Assembly (NCBI GenBank): GCA_031289145.1
Contig: JAITQA010000047.1
Coordinates: 1-64,000, forward strand
Reading direction: 5' to 3'
DNA length: 64,000 nucleotides
Source: Dysgonamonadaceae bacterium
GTDB lineage: Bacteria; Bacteroidota; Bacteroidia; Bacteroidales; Azobacteroidaceae
How positions within the stretch are numbered: position 1 is the stretch's first letter; each line of letters opens with the position of its first letter. Under the pieces are notes generated by a model. The model saw only the letters and a list, made by a program, of their open reading frames with translations. It searched no databases and was not told where the DNA came from. The position numbers were made by a program, and so were the translations under genes. This document shows positions 41,237-50,468 of this stretch, piece by piece.

Positions 41237-43231
41237 TCAGTAATTAAATTTTATTCCGAAGCGGAAAGACCTGCCCGGCATCGGGTAGGAACGTACTACT
41301 TCGTATTGAACATCGAACAGGTTCAGACATTCGGCAGAGAGAGTGAACCGTTTCTGGTTCGAATTGAATGTTCGCACGAAAGAGATTCCCTGTTCAGTAA
41401 AAGGTTTCATTTGGGATTCCGGTATATTGATAGTCGAATCGTATCGTTTACCGCTGTATAATATAGTGTAATTAAATTCTATCCAGGGTGTTTGCAAGCC
41501 AATGTATCCGGATGCCGAATGGCGGGTGGCGTAAATCAGCCGTTTGTTGTAGGTCTCCTTTTGGGGGTCGGTTTTATCCAAAGCGTTCTGAAAGGTATAA
41601 ACGCCGTTAATCCGCCACAAGAATTGCGGACCGGTTTGGATATGCGCTGTTGCGTTCAGGTCAAGGCCTTTGATAAGCGCTTTGCCGTAATTTCTGACAG
41701 ACCAGAAAGCCATATTGGCTGTCGGAACGGCCACGATTTTGTTTTGCACCCGGTTGTGGTAGACATCACCCGATACGGAAAGATAGGGGAATATATCTCC
41801 GCAGGCTGTGGACAGGGTCAGGCCAAGATTGTATTGGCGAGCGTTTTCCGGCTTCAAGTTTACATTGGTCACCGGGGAATAATACATGTCGCCGAAAGTA
41901 GGCATGCGGAAAGTGTTTTTATAGAAAGCACGCAAGCGAACCGGAAAGGCATTGACCGGTTTTACCGAAAAACCGATATAGGGAGAAAGATGTTGGTAAT
42001 GCGCGGCGGTATTTCCCGTTTGGACATCATCATCGGCAATGACACTCAACAATTTAGCTGTTATATTGAAAACCGGGATTTCATATTTTCCCGATAAAGC
42101 GCTCAACCATGATTTTCGCGAAGGTGAGACATTATTTTTCTGATTACTGCTGAAATTTCCGTAATCTCCATCGTTTGCCCAGGAAAAAGACAATTGTTCG
42201 GAGAACTTATACAGAAAAGTTGCATTCAGGTAAAACCCTCTTTGGTAAAACAAACTTTTCAGGTTTTGTTCCGGATTTGTGTAATCAGTAAAGGCAAAAT
42301 CAAATTTGGCGTTGGTCTGGAAATCAATTTTTTTACCGGCCGCTTGTGTATAGTGGATTTGCGTAGAAAAATTCCGGTCGTTCAACCGTTCTCCTGCGGG
42401 CATATCCACATAGTAAAAAGCGGGGCCGGGGAGTCCGCGTTGGGCATCATAGTAAAGCGTTTTGAATAACAATTTACCTTCGTTTGCGAAATTTCCGGCG
42501 AGGTTCATTTCTACATTCCATTTATCCACATCCGAATTATTTCTTTTTTTATAATCAATCCCCCCGTCTGTATGTCCGATGGTTTGTTTAAAAGGATAAT
42601 CACCATCTGATTGTAGATAATCGGCAGATACATTGGCAGAAAAAGTCTTGTTAAGGACTTGTCCGTACCATACGGAAGGATTGATAAATCCGAACGAACC
42701 GGCTTTGAGCGAAGCTTTTAGTTTTTGTTTCTTTTCTCCCTCTGCAGGAACAGATTGGGTGATTATATTCAGGGCGCCTGCCAAAGACTGGACTTTGGCC
42801 GTTTGAAAAATTTGGTCGCTTTCTCCGATATGGAAAGCAAGCATTTCCACGTTCTCCAAGGCGAAACGTCCGAGGTCGGTTTGCCCTGTCTGATAGTCGG
42901 GGACGGGGATACCATCGTAAGCTATATTGGTGTATCCGGCGCCGAGACTGCGTATGGAAACCGTTTTCAGTCCACCTACGCCGCCATAATCTTTTACTTG
43001 CGCTCCGGCGAAAAACTTTACAGCGTCGGAAACCTGTAAGGCGTTGATTTTCGCTAAATCGTCGGCTTTCAGTACTTGAACGGGGGAACTGGCCTTGAAT
43101 GACGAGCCTTGAGCGCTCGCTTTCACTTCCACCTCATCCAAAGAGTGAATTTTTGTCGTATCCTGTTGCGCTGACAAGCAAGGAGCGACAAATGCCAAAC
43201 AAAAAAATAAAAATAGAATATGTTTCACCAT
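41237..43231 (-). CDS. btuB: TonB-dependent cobalamin receptor, BtuB-like
   Basis: TonB box and plug; immediately downstream of a cobalamin riboswitch. Confidence 0.88.
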   Translation of the reverse strand: MVKHILFLFFCLAFVAPCLSAQQDTTKIHSLDEVEVKASAQGSSFKASSPVQVLKADDLAKINALQVSDAVKFFAGAQVKDYGGVGGLKTVSIRSLGAGYTNIAYDGIPVPDYQTGQTDLGRFALENVEMLAFHIGESDQIFQTAKVQSLAGALNIITQSVPAEGEKKQKLKASLKAGSFGFINPSVWYGQVLNKTFSANVSADYLQSDGDYPFKQTIGHTDGGIDYKKRNNSDVDKWNVEMNLAGNFANEGKLLFKTLYYDAQRGLPGPAFYYVDMPAGERLNDRNFSTQIHYTQAAGKKIDFQTNAKFDFAFTDYTNPEQNLKSLFYQRGFYLNATFLYKFSEQLSFSWANDGDYGNFSSNQKNNVSPSRKSWLSALSGKYEIPVFNITAKLLSVIADDDVQTGNTAAHYQHLSPYIGFSVKPVNAFPVRLRAFYKNTFRMPTFGDMYYSPVTNVNLKPENARQYNLGLTLSTACGDIFPYLSVSGDVYHNRVQNKIVAVPTANMAFWSVRNYGKALIKGLDLNATAHIQTGPQFLWRINGVYTFQNALDKTDPQKETYNKRLIYATRHSASGYIGLQTPWIEFNYTILYSGKRYDSTINIPESQMKPFTEQGISFVRTFNSNQKRFTLSAECLNLFDVQYEVVRSYPMPGRSFRFGIKFNY

Positions 43232-43273
43232 GCAATTTCACCTTTTCCTCGAAGGTCATCTTTGTTAATAATA

Positions 43274-43475
43274 TGCACGGCAGGTCTTCTGACTTACTCC
43301 GGTTTTGTACGGCCTTCCCACCCTTAAATCCCCAAAAAGAGATTTCAAGCAGGGCAGTGGCTTGAGTTTTGTACAAAACCTCAAAAGAGCTTACAGCAGC
43401 GGGACTGTCCGGGATTTTCACCCGGTTCCCTTTTAATCTTTTCCCCGAATGAGGAAATTAAGAACCGTTGCAGGG
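43274..43475 (-). ncRNA. Cobalamin riboswitch
   Basis: Minus strand reads GGGAACCGGGTGAAAATCCCGGACAGTCCCGCTGCTGTAAGC and ends AAGTCAGAAGACCTGCCGTGC, the conserved B12 riboswitch core and 3' segment. Confidence 0.95.
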
Positions 43476-43476
43476 G

Positions 43477-43505
43477 CAAAGGTAGTAATTATTTTTAAAA
43501 ATCAA
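43477..43505 (-). promoter_or_regulatory. Promoter of the B12 operon (TTG-N18-TACCTTTG)
   Basis: caaaggta 43477-43484 and caa 43503-43505 on plus strand. Confidence 0.5.
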
Positions 43506-43659
43506 CCCTTTTCTTATCTCTTTTTCGAGTTTGTATCAGAAATAATTGTTTAAAAATACGGAATATAAAAAAAAACCTTAACTTTGGACGCCGTATAACG
43601 TAAGTGCGGATTTTATATAACTTAGTAACATATTGTCACATTAACACATTTATTTTCGC

Positions 43660-46590
43660 ATGAAAAAGTTAGTTTTATTTGCATTATTGCTGCTTGCCTT
43701 TTTTACCGGATGTAAAGAGAAGGCGTACGAGACCGTATCCAAAACAGACAGTAACGGATACAATTATGAAGAAGTGACGAACGACCCTTTCAAGGCGCGT
43801 ATCTACACCTTGAAGAACGGATTGAAAGTCTACTTGTCCCGGAATGCGGATGAACCGCGTATTCAAACTGTGATTGCCGTAAGAGCCGGCTCAAAAGACG
43901 AACCACGAGATAATACAGGCTTAGCCCATTATCTGGAACACATGATGTTCAAAGGTACGGACCATTTCGGCACATCCGATTGGGAAAAAGAAAAACCTTT
44001 GTTAGACAGTATTGTCGGCCTGTTCGAAACGTACAAGGCCACCCAAGCGCCTGAACTCAGAAAATCTATCTACCAACAGATTGACGCTGTTTCCCAGGAA
44101 GCTTCGAAATATGCAATATCCAACGAATACGACAAAATTATAGGCGCGTTGGGCGCGTCGGGTACAAACGCTTTTACAAGCAATGACCAGACTGCATACA
44201 TAAATGAAATTCCAGCCAATGAAATCGAAAAATTCATTAAATTGGAATACGACCGCTTTACCAATATGCAGTTGAGGCTTTTCCATACGGAATTGGAAAC
44301 CGTTTACGAAGAATTTAATATGTATCAAGACCAGGGTTCGTCCATGATGTGGACGAAAATTTTCGAAGGCTTGTTTGCGGAACATCCCTACAAAGTGGAT
44401 GTAATCGGACTGCCGGAACATTTGAAAAGCCCTTCCATGAACAGTGTAATGGCTTTTCAAAAATATTTCTATGTCCCAAACAACATGGCCATCCTGATGA
44501 ACGGAGACCTTGATTTTGAGAAAACCATCCAGATAGTAGATAAGTATTTCGGACAAATGCTGCCGAACGAAGAACTCAAACATGCAGAACCGGTAGTAGA
44601 GCAGCCCCTTACGGAAGCAAAAACATATACAGTCGCTACACCCGACCAGGAGCGGATTGCCGTAGCGTATCGTTTCGGCGGGGCGAAATCAAAAGATGCC
44701 TTGTATCTCGACCTGATCGGTTCGGTGCTCTATAACGGCAAAGCCGGCCTGATAGACTTAGACCTGCTACAGCAGCAAAAAGTATTGCAACTCGCTGCCG
44801 GTACGGAAAGCCTGAAGGACTATGGCGCTTTCGTTTTTATGGGCACTCCCCGGGACGGACAGACTTTGGAAGAATTAGGCGACTTGATTCAGGCGGAAAT
44901 CAAAAAACTGAAAGCGGGCGATTTTGATGAAGGCCTCTTAGAAGCCATCATTAATAACAAAAAATTGGATATTATTCAGATGACCGACGGACGTGATGCT
45001 GCATACGAATTTCTGGATGCTTTTATCAATGAAATCGACTGGAAAGACCATGTGGCCAGGATTGATGAATTGGCCAAGATTACCAAAGTGGAATTGGTCG
45101 CCTTTGCCAATGATTTTTTTGCGGACAACAATTATGTAACCGTCTATAAACACACCGGGGAAAACAAAGATAAAGTCACGGTGGACAAACCGCATATTAC
45201 CCCAATTACGATTAACAGGGAAGTTGAATCCGCTTTTGCTGCAGAATTGCAGACAATGGTCTCGGAGCCGATTGAACCTGTTTTTCTCGACTACGAAGCG
45301 TTAATTAAAAAGAATACATTGAAAGACGGTGTAGATTTTTATTATACGAAAAATGTCACCAACAAAATTTATTCATTAGACCAATTTGTGGAAATTGCCA
45401 ATATTACCGACAAAAAATTAGCTTTGGCTTTCCGTTATCTGCCGTATCTGGGTACTTCCAAATATACGCCGGAACAGTTGAAAATGGAAATGTACCGCTT
45501 GGCCATGAGTTTCGACACGTATTCATCTTCCGGCCGCAGTTACGTCAGCCTGTTCGGTTTGAACGAAACATTCGACCGTTCCCTGACCCTGATGCAGGAA
45601 ATGTTGAACGATGCGGTCGTTAACAAGGAAGCGTATGATAATCTGGTCAATGACATTCTGAAACAAAGAGCTAACGCCAAGTTGAATAAATCGGCCATTT
45701 TGAGTGGAGGGTTGCTTAATTACGCCAAATACGGACCTAAATCTGCGTATACGGATATTTTGTCCGAAGGAGAATTGAAAGCCATTGACCCGCAAGAGTT
45801 AATCGACATCATCAAGCAATTTGTCGCTTACAGGCACGGTTATTTTTATTACGGCCCTGATTCGGAGTCAAAAATTGCCGGAATTTTGAAAAATATCAAA
45901 ACGCCGGATGTATTGAACGATGTGCCTGCAAGGGTAGAATATCCCGAATTATCGATGGAGAAGCCGCTTGTGTATTTTGCAGATTATGACATGGTGCAAG
46001 CGGAAATCATACTGTTGGCCAAAGATGTGGTTTTTGATCCGTCCATCCTTCCGTATCAATCAATGTTTAATTCGTATTACGGCTCGGGGATGAATTCCAT
46101 TGTATTTCAGGAAATAAGAGAAGCGCGTGGTCTGGCTTATTCGGCTTACGCTTATGTTACGCAACCGGCAAGAGCCGGATTTTCCTGTTATGTACAGGCT
46201 TACGTCGGCACACAAGTTGATAAGATGACAACTGCCATCAATGCTTTCCGGGATATGCTGGGTAATATGGCCAAATCGGAAAAATCTTTTGCCTTGAGCA
46301 AGGAATATGTCTTGAACAATATGCGTTCGGAACGAATCACCAAATCGAATATATTCTGGAATTACATGTCGTTGAAAGACCGTGGAATCAATTATGATAT
46401 CCGAAAACCGGCTTTTGAAGCGATACAGACCATGACATTAGATGATATTCAGAAATATTTCGACGAACACATTAAGCCGGCCAAGTATTCCATACTTATT
46501 ATCGGCAAAAAAGACAAGGTTGATTTCAACTACCTGAAATCTTTTGCGGAAGTAAAGGAAATTCCGCTCGAAGAATTGTTCGGGTATTAA
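43660..46590 (+). CDS. M16 family zinc metallopeptidase (two-domain, lipoprotein)
   Basis: HYLEHMMFKGT (HxxEH), second peptidase domain, lipobox FFTGC. Confidence 0.93.
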   Translation: MKKLVLFALLLLAFFTGCKEKAYETVSKTDSNGYNYEEVTNDPFKARIYTLKNGLKVYLSRNADEPRIQTVIAVRAGSKDEPRDNTGLAHYLEHMMFKGTDHFGTSDWEKEKPLLDSIVGLFETYKATQAPELRKSIYQQIDAVSQEASKYAISNEYDKIIGALGASGTNAFTSNDQTAYINEIPANEIEKFIKLEYDRFTNMQLRLFHTELETVYEEFNMYQDQGSSMMWTKIFEGLFAEHPYKVDVIGLPEHLKSPSMNSVMAFQKYFYVPNNMAILMNGDLDFEKTIQIVDKYFGQMLPNEELKHAEPVVEQPLTEAKTYTVATPDQERIAVAYRFGGAKSKDALYLDLIGSVLYNGKAGLIDLDLLQQQKVLQLAAGTESLKDYGAFVFMGTPRDGQTLEELGDLIQAEIKKLKAGDFDEGLLEAIINNKKLDIIQMTDGRDAAYEFLDAFINEIDWKDHVARIDELAKITKVELVAFANDFFADNNYVTVYKHTGENKDKVTVDKPHITPITINREVESAFAAELQTMVSEPIEPVFLDYEALIKKNTLKDGVDFYYTKNVTNKIYSLDQFVEIANITDKKLALAFRYLPYLGTSKYTPEQLKMEMYRLAMSFDTYSSSGRSYVSLFGLNETFDRSLTLMQEMLNDAVVNKEAYDNLVNDILKQRANAKLNKSAILSGGLLNYAKYGPKSAYTDILSEGELKAIDPQELIDIIKQFVAYRHGYFYYGPDSESKIAGILKNIKTPDVLNDVPARVEYPELSMEKPLVYFADYDMVQAEIILLAKDVVFDPSILPYQSMFNSYYGSGMNSIVFQEIREARGLAYSAYAYVTQPARAGFSCYVQAYVGTQVDKMTTAINAFRDMLGNMAKSEKSFALSKEYVLNNMRSERITKSNIFWNYMSLKDRGINYDIRKPAFEAIQTMTLDDIQKYFDEHIKPAKYSILIIGKKDKVDFNYLKSFAEVKEIPLEELFGY

Positions 46591-46604
46591 CCGTTTATTA
46601 TCTA

Positions 46605-46668
46605 TAACCGCAAAGAAGCAAAGAGCGCAAAGAAATAAAACTTTGCGCTCTTTGCTTCTTTGCGGTTA
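46605..46668. repeat. Perfect 28-bp-arm hairpin of the aaccgcaaag family (likely bidirectional terminator)
   Basis: taaccgcaaagaagcaaagagcgcaaag - aaataaaa - ctttgcgctctttgcttctttgcggtta between convergent M16 and metK. Confidence 0.85.
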
Positions 46669-46681
46669 ATAATCCCCGGTT

Positions 46682-47956
46682 TTACCCTTTGCTATTCAGG
46701 ACTTCCTTTATTTTATCAACATAATCAAGTTTTTCCCAGGTAAACAGTTCTACTTCAATCCGTTTGTCGGGTTCTGCCTCATAACGGGAAGAAAACGTTT
46801 TTACCACGGTCTGCGGTTTGCGTCCCATGTGGCCGTATGCAGCTGTTTCCAAATAAATCGGCTGGCGAAGTTTCAGCCTTGTCTCAATGGCTTTTGGGCG
46901 CATATCAAAGATTTCGGCTACTTTTTCCGCAATCTGTCCGTCGCTCAGGCCTAATTTGCTTTTCCCGTAAGTATTGATGAAAATATTCATGGGTTCGGCC
47001 AGACCGATGGCATACGCCACCTGCACCAGAATTTCGTCCGATACACCGGCAGCAACCAAGTTTTTGGCGATATGACGGGCTGCGTAGGCTGCAGAGCGGT
47101 CAACTTTCGAAGGGTCTTTTCCCGAGAAAGCGCCACCGCCATGCGCTCCTTTTCCACCATAAGTATCTACAATGATTTTACGGCCGGTGAGGCCGGTATC
47201 ACCGTGCGGGCCGCCGATCACAAATTTGCCGGTCGGATTCACGTGATACTTGATGGCGTCGCCGAACAAGGCTTTGACGTGGGCGGGATATTGGGCTTTT
47301 ACGCGCGGAATCAGGATGTTTTTCACGTCTTCCGTGATTTTGTCCTGCATGGCTTGATCGTCACCCGGAATGAATTCATCATGTTGGGTAGAGATAACGA
47401 TGGTGTCGATGGCTTCCGGTACATCATTATCGTTGTAGCGGATGGTTACCTGCGATTTGGCATCCGGCCGCAGATAAGGCATCAACTGAATTTCGTTTTT
47501 CCGGATATTAGCCAGTTCAATCAGCAAGCTATGGGAAAGGTCCAATGCCAATGGCATATAATTTTCCGTCTCCTTTGTGGCATAACCAAACATCATACCT
47601 TGGTCGCCGGCGCCCTGATTAAGCGGGTCTTCCCGTTCCACTCCCCGGTTGATATCGCCGGATTGTTCGTGAATGGCGCTCAGAATACCGCAGGACTTGG
47701 CCTCAAACTGGTATTCGCTTTTGGTATAACCGATTTGTTCAATTACCCGACGGGCAATATCCGGTATATCCACATAGGCTTTTGATTTCACTTCGCCGGC
47801 TAAAACAACTTGACCGGTCGTAACTAAAGTTTCGCAGGCAACTTTTGAATTTGGATCGTAAGCCAGAAACTGATCCAACAAGGCGTCGGATATCTGATCG
47901 GCTATTTTATCGGGATGCCCCTCCGATACTGATTCTGAAGAAAATAAATAACTCAT
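46682..47956 (-). CDS. metK: S-adenosylmethionine synthetase
   Basis: [59 protein letters not shown]. Confidence 0.97.
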   Translation of the reverse strand: MSYLFSSESVSEGHPDKIADQISDALLDQFLAYDPNSKVACETLVTTGQVVLAGEVKSKAYVDIPDIARRVIEQIGYTKSEYQFEAKSCGILSAIHEQSGDINRGVEREDPLNQGAGDQGMMFGYATKETENYMPLALDLSHSLLIELANIRKNEIQLMPYLRPDAKSQVTIRYNDNDVPEAIDTIVISTQHDEFIPGDDQAMQDKITEDVKNILIPRVKAQYPAHVKALFGDAIKYHVNPTGKFVIGGPHGDTGLTGRKIIVDTYGGKGAHGGGAFSGKDPSKVDRSAAYAARHIAKNLVAAGVSDEILVQVAYAIGLAEPMNIFINTYGKSKLGLSDGQIAEKVAEIFDMRPKAIETRLKLRQPIYLETAAYGHMGRKPQTVVKTFSSRYEAEPDKRIEVELFTWEKLDYVDKIKEVLNSKG

Positions 47957-48102
47957 AATTATAATGTATTTAAAATAAAAAAATCCGATAATGTATTATC
48001 AGAACCATAGGAGAGATTTGCAAAACGAAACCATTGACCGGTTTTTAGCATTTTTTATTGTGGTTGCAAGCATACAAATCTATCCACGATTCTAAACCGT
48101 GA

Positions 48103-48110
48103 CAAAGGTA
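48103..48110 (-). promoter_or_regulatory. -7 element TACCTTTG upstream of metK
   Basis: caaaggta on plus strand. Confidence 0.4.
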
Positions 48111-48341
48111 CGAAAAAAATTTAAAACGGCAAACTTGTTTCGGACATTTTTTACAATTTGTAAGAAATGGACAGGCATTGCATTTGTTTAATCGCCCGCC
48201 CCGCTCGGCGCAGGCTCCGTTAAAAGCAAGTCTTCGACTTGCACACCAACCGATTACACATTCTTTTCTCATCGCAAACTTCTCATTAAATTAATCCGTT
48301 CTATGGCAACCAAAACTGAAAAAAATTTGTATCTTTGTGGT

Positions 48342-48464
48342 ATGAAATTCAGATTATTGATTGCCGCTATCGTCATTGCAACATTGGCTTCCTATTCAGC
48401 CAATGTGAAGTTCTACAGTGTCAACAATATGCATGGCATCTCTATGAATATAAATAATTTTTGA
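48342..48464 (+). CDS. Small peptide, 40 aa, signal-like N-terminus (absent from supplied ORF track)
   Basis: MKFRLLIAAIVIATLASYSANVKFYSVNNMHGISMNINNF; TATCTTTG at 48330-48337; stop 3 nt before the next ATG. Confidence 0.55.
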   Translation: MKFRLLIAAIVIATLASYSANVKFYSVNNMHGISMNINNF

Positions 48465-48467
48465 AAT

Positions 48468-49250
48468 ATGAAATCAATTTGTTGTATTGCTGTATTTTTG
48501 GCAAGTAGTTGTATCTTTTGTTATTCCCAAGCTGGAATAATTGCGCATCGTGGTTTTTGGAATAAATTCGGATCCGCCCAAAATTCGTTATCTTCTTTGG
48601 AAAACGCTATTAACCTGGGTGTTTATGGATCAGAACTGGACGCCTATATTACAAAAGACGGTGTTGTTGTCTTGAGTCACGATAATAAATACCAGGGAAT
48701 TGAGATTGAAACGGCAAATTACGCAGAATTATTGCCGCTCCGTTTGCCCAACGGCGAACCTATACCCACTTTGCAACAATACATAGACCGGGTTAAACAG
48801 CAGCAACAAACAAAATTGATCCTTGAAATAAAACCGCACACAACGGTTGAAAATGAAAACCGTGCTGTTACTGCGATTGTTCAATTAGTGAATGACGGCG
48901 GTATCACCGAATTAGTTGACTATATTTCGTTCAGTGAAAATATTTGCCGGGAACTGATAAAGTGCAATCCCAAGCACCGGGTAGCTTATCTTTCAGGAAA
49001 TAAATCGCCTGAAGAATTGAAAAAAGAAGGGTACTGGGGTCTTGATTATGCTATCAATGTTTTGAAGAAGCAACATCCGGAATGGATCAAAGAAGCGAAA
49101 AAGTTAGGACTTACGGTCAATGTCTGGACAGTCAATAGCCCGGAAGATATAAGCTATTTCATATCCCAAGAGGTCGATTACATCACCACAGATAATCCGC
49201 AGTTGTTGAAAGACGTATTAGAAAGCAAAGCAGGGGCTGCACAATTGTAA
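48468..49250 (+). CDS. Glycerophosphodiester phosphodiesterase family protein
   Basis: IIAHRGFWNK...ENAINLGVYGSELDAYITKDGVVVLSHD. Confidence 0.93.
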   Translation: MKSICCIAVFLASSCIFCYSQAGIIAHRGFWNKFGSAQNSLSSLENAINLGVYGSELDAYITKDGVVVLSHDNKYQGIEIETANYAELLPLRLPNGEPIPTLQQYIDRVKQQQQTKLILEIKPHTTVENENRAVTAIVQLVNDGGITELVDYISFSENICRELIKCNPKHRVAYLSGNKSPEELKKEGYWGLDYAINVLKKQHPEWIKEAKKLGLTVNVWTVNSPEDISYFISQEVDYITTDNPQLLKDVLESKAGAAQL

Positions 49251-49293
49251 CTTATGGTACCATTCTATGGTTGAGCCGGTAGAAGTTTAACTT

Positions 49294-49728
49294 TTAGTAA
49301 AGATTTTCATGTTCCAATCCGGCTTTTTCTATCAGAAACCGGAAAATATCGGCATAATGGCCTTCTTTGTCATATTTATGAAGATATTTTTCCGGAGAAA
49401 AATGAGGACTGGGAATCCTTTTTATCTGATAACCGGATTGAAAATGACCTTCAAGAAACCACATTGAACCATCTATTTGTTGGTAGTTTATGTATAATTC
49501 CGGTGGGGTCTTCCAAAATTTTGCAGAATCAATCATTATTTCCAATGAATCCCAGACAGAGAGACTGATGTCTTTCCGATTATCTAATGTTAAATAGTAA
49601 TTTGCATTGTTATATATTGCTTTTAGTGAATCATTTTCTTTTTGGGCTATTTTGTATTGTTCTTCAAATTCTTTTTTTGACGGGCGCTTTTTTTCCGGCG
49701 GATCAAATATAATAAAATCACCCAACAC
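49294..49728 (-). CDS. Hypothetical protein, probably 5'-truncated
   Basis: ORF with plausible composition; frame continues upstream as RPIAYPFFV before a stop with no ATG. Confidence 0.4.
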   Translation of the reverse strand: MLGDFIIFDPPEKKRPSKKEFEEQYKIAQKENDSLKAIYNNANYYLTLDNRKDISLSVWDSLEIMIDSAKFWKTPPELYINYQQIDGSMWFLEGHFQSGYQIKRIPSPHFSPEKYLHKYDKEGHYADIFRFLIEKAGLEHENLY

Positions 49729-49819
49729 AAAGAACGGATAAGCAATGGGTCTATTCTATTTCTTTAAGATTATAAAAATATTTTTAAATAAATACTCAAT
49801 GTTGTACCTAATCATGTAA

Positions 49820-49990
49820 AACCGCATCCCGTCAGGGATGCTTCGCTCGGTAGAAATTGTCATACACGCCCCTAACCCGGCATTCCGTAGGAATGCATCC
49901 TTGTCTTTCTTGGCGGCATACCTAACGGCATGCCAGGTAGGGACTGGCAATCTTTCTTCTACCGAGCGATACAGTCCTAACGGACTGTAA
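49820..49990. repeat. Composite multi-hairpin repeat element
   Basis: Outer IR cgctcggtagaa (49844-49855) / ttctaccgagcg (49957-49968) with nested gcatcccgtcagggatgc, gcattccgtaggaatgc and cagtcctaacggactg hairpins. Confidence 0.8.
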
Positions 49991-50030
49991 AGCCATGCGA
50001 TTATGAATTTTAGGTGCAACATTTTAAATA

Positions 50031-50468
50031 TTAGTGGCTCAACGCCACATTAACGGCGATGTGCGATTCATTTCCGGCGGCGTCCGTGCAGTAAACCATC
50101 AGGTGATAATCTCCCGGCGTTGCATTTTCCGGTATTGTAATCTCATGATGATAAATGTCCGCATTTTTCCCGGATATGCTCCAAGACTTCTCAAACTCAT
50201 AATCAACGCTTGCCCCGCTTGCACGCGCATGCGTATGCCCGTCAAAATTGGAATGAATATTGACTTTGTAAGAAGCCAGCATTTCATTGTCCGAAAATTC
50301 GACTTCAAAATGGACACCGTTCTCGCCGCCAATTTGCAAAGCATCTCCCTCGGCAGGCTCAATCAGGTTGATGACCGGTTTTGTTGTGTCGCTGTCTTCT
50401 TTGCAGCTGTTCAACACGATTGAAAAAATTGCCATCAGGCAGATAAAAAATACAATTTTTAATTTCAT
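50031..50468 (-). CDS. DUF4625-type lipoprotein with several His residues
   Basis: Lipobox VLNSC; KPVINLIEPAEGDALQIGGENGVHFEVEFSDNEMLASYKVNIHSNFDGHTHA...IYHHEITIPENATPGDYHLMVYCTDAAGNES. Confidence 0.8.
   Translation of the reverse strand: MKLKIVFFICLMAIFSIVLNSCKEDSDTTKPVINLIEPAEGDALQIGGENGVHFEVEFSDNEMLASYKVNIHSNFDGHTHARASGASVDYEFEKSWSISGKNADIYHHEITIPENATPGDYHLMVYCTDAAGNESHIAVNVALSH

Noticed and set aside
43134-43421. 95-aa minus-strand ORF across the region upstream of the B12 receptor
   Set aside because: Overlaps the cobalamin riboswitch and receptor start; spurious
47957-48110. SAM riboswitch upstream of metK
   Set aside because: No recognisable SAM-I/II core; only a -7 promoter-like element is supported
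48045-48272. Cys-rich 75-aa minus-strand ORF upstream of metK
   Set aside because: Spans the putative metK promoter and a locally GC-rich stretch with a gcaagtcttcgacttgc hairpin; composition and context do not support a protein
49756-50022. 88-aa minus-strand ORF
   Set aside because: Lies on a multi-hairpin repeat; codons follow palindromic repeats
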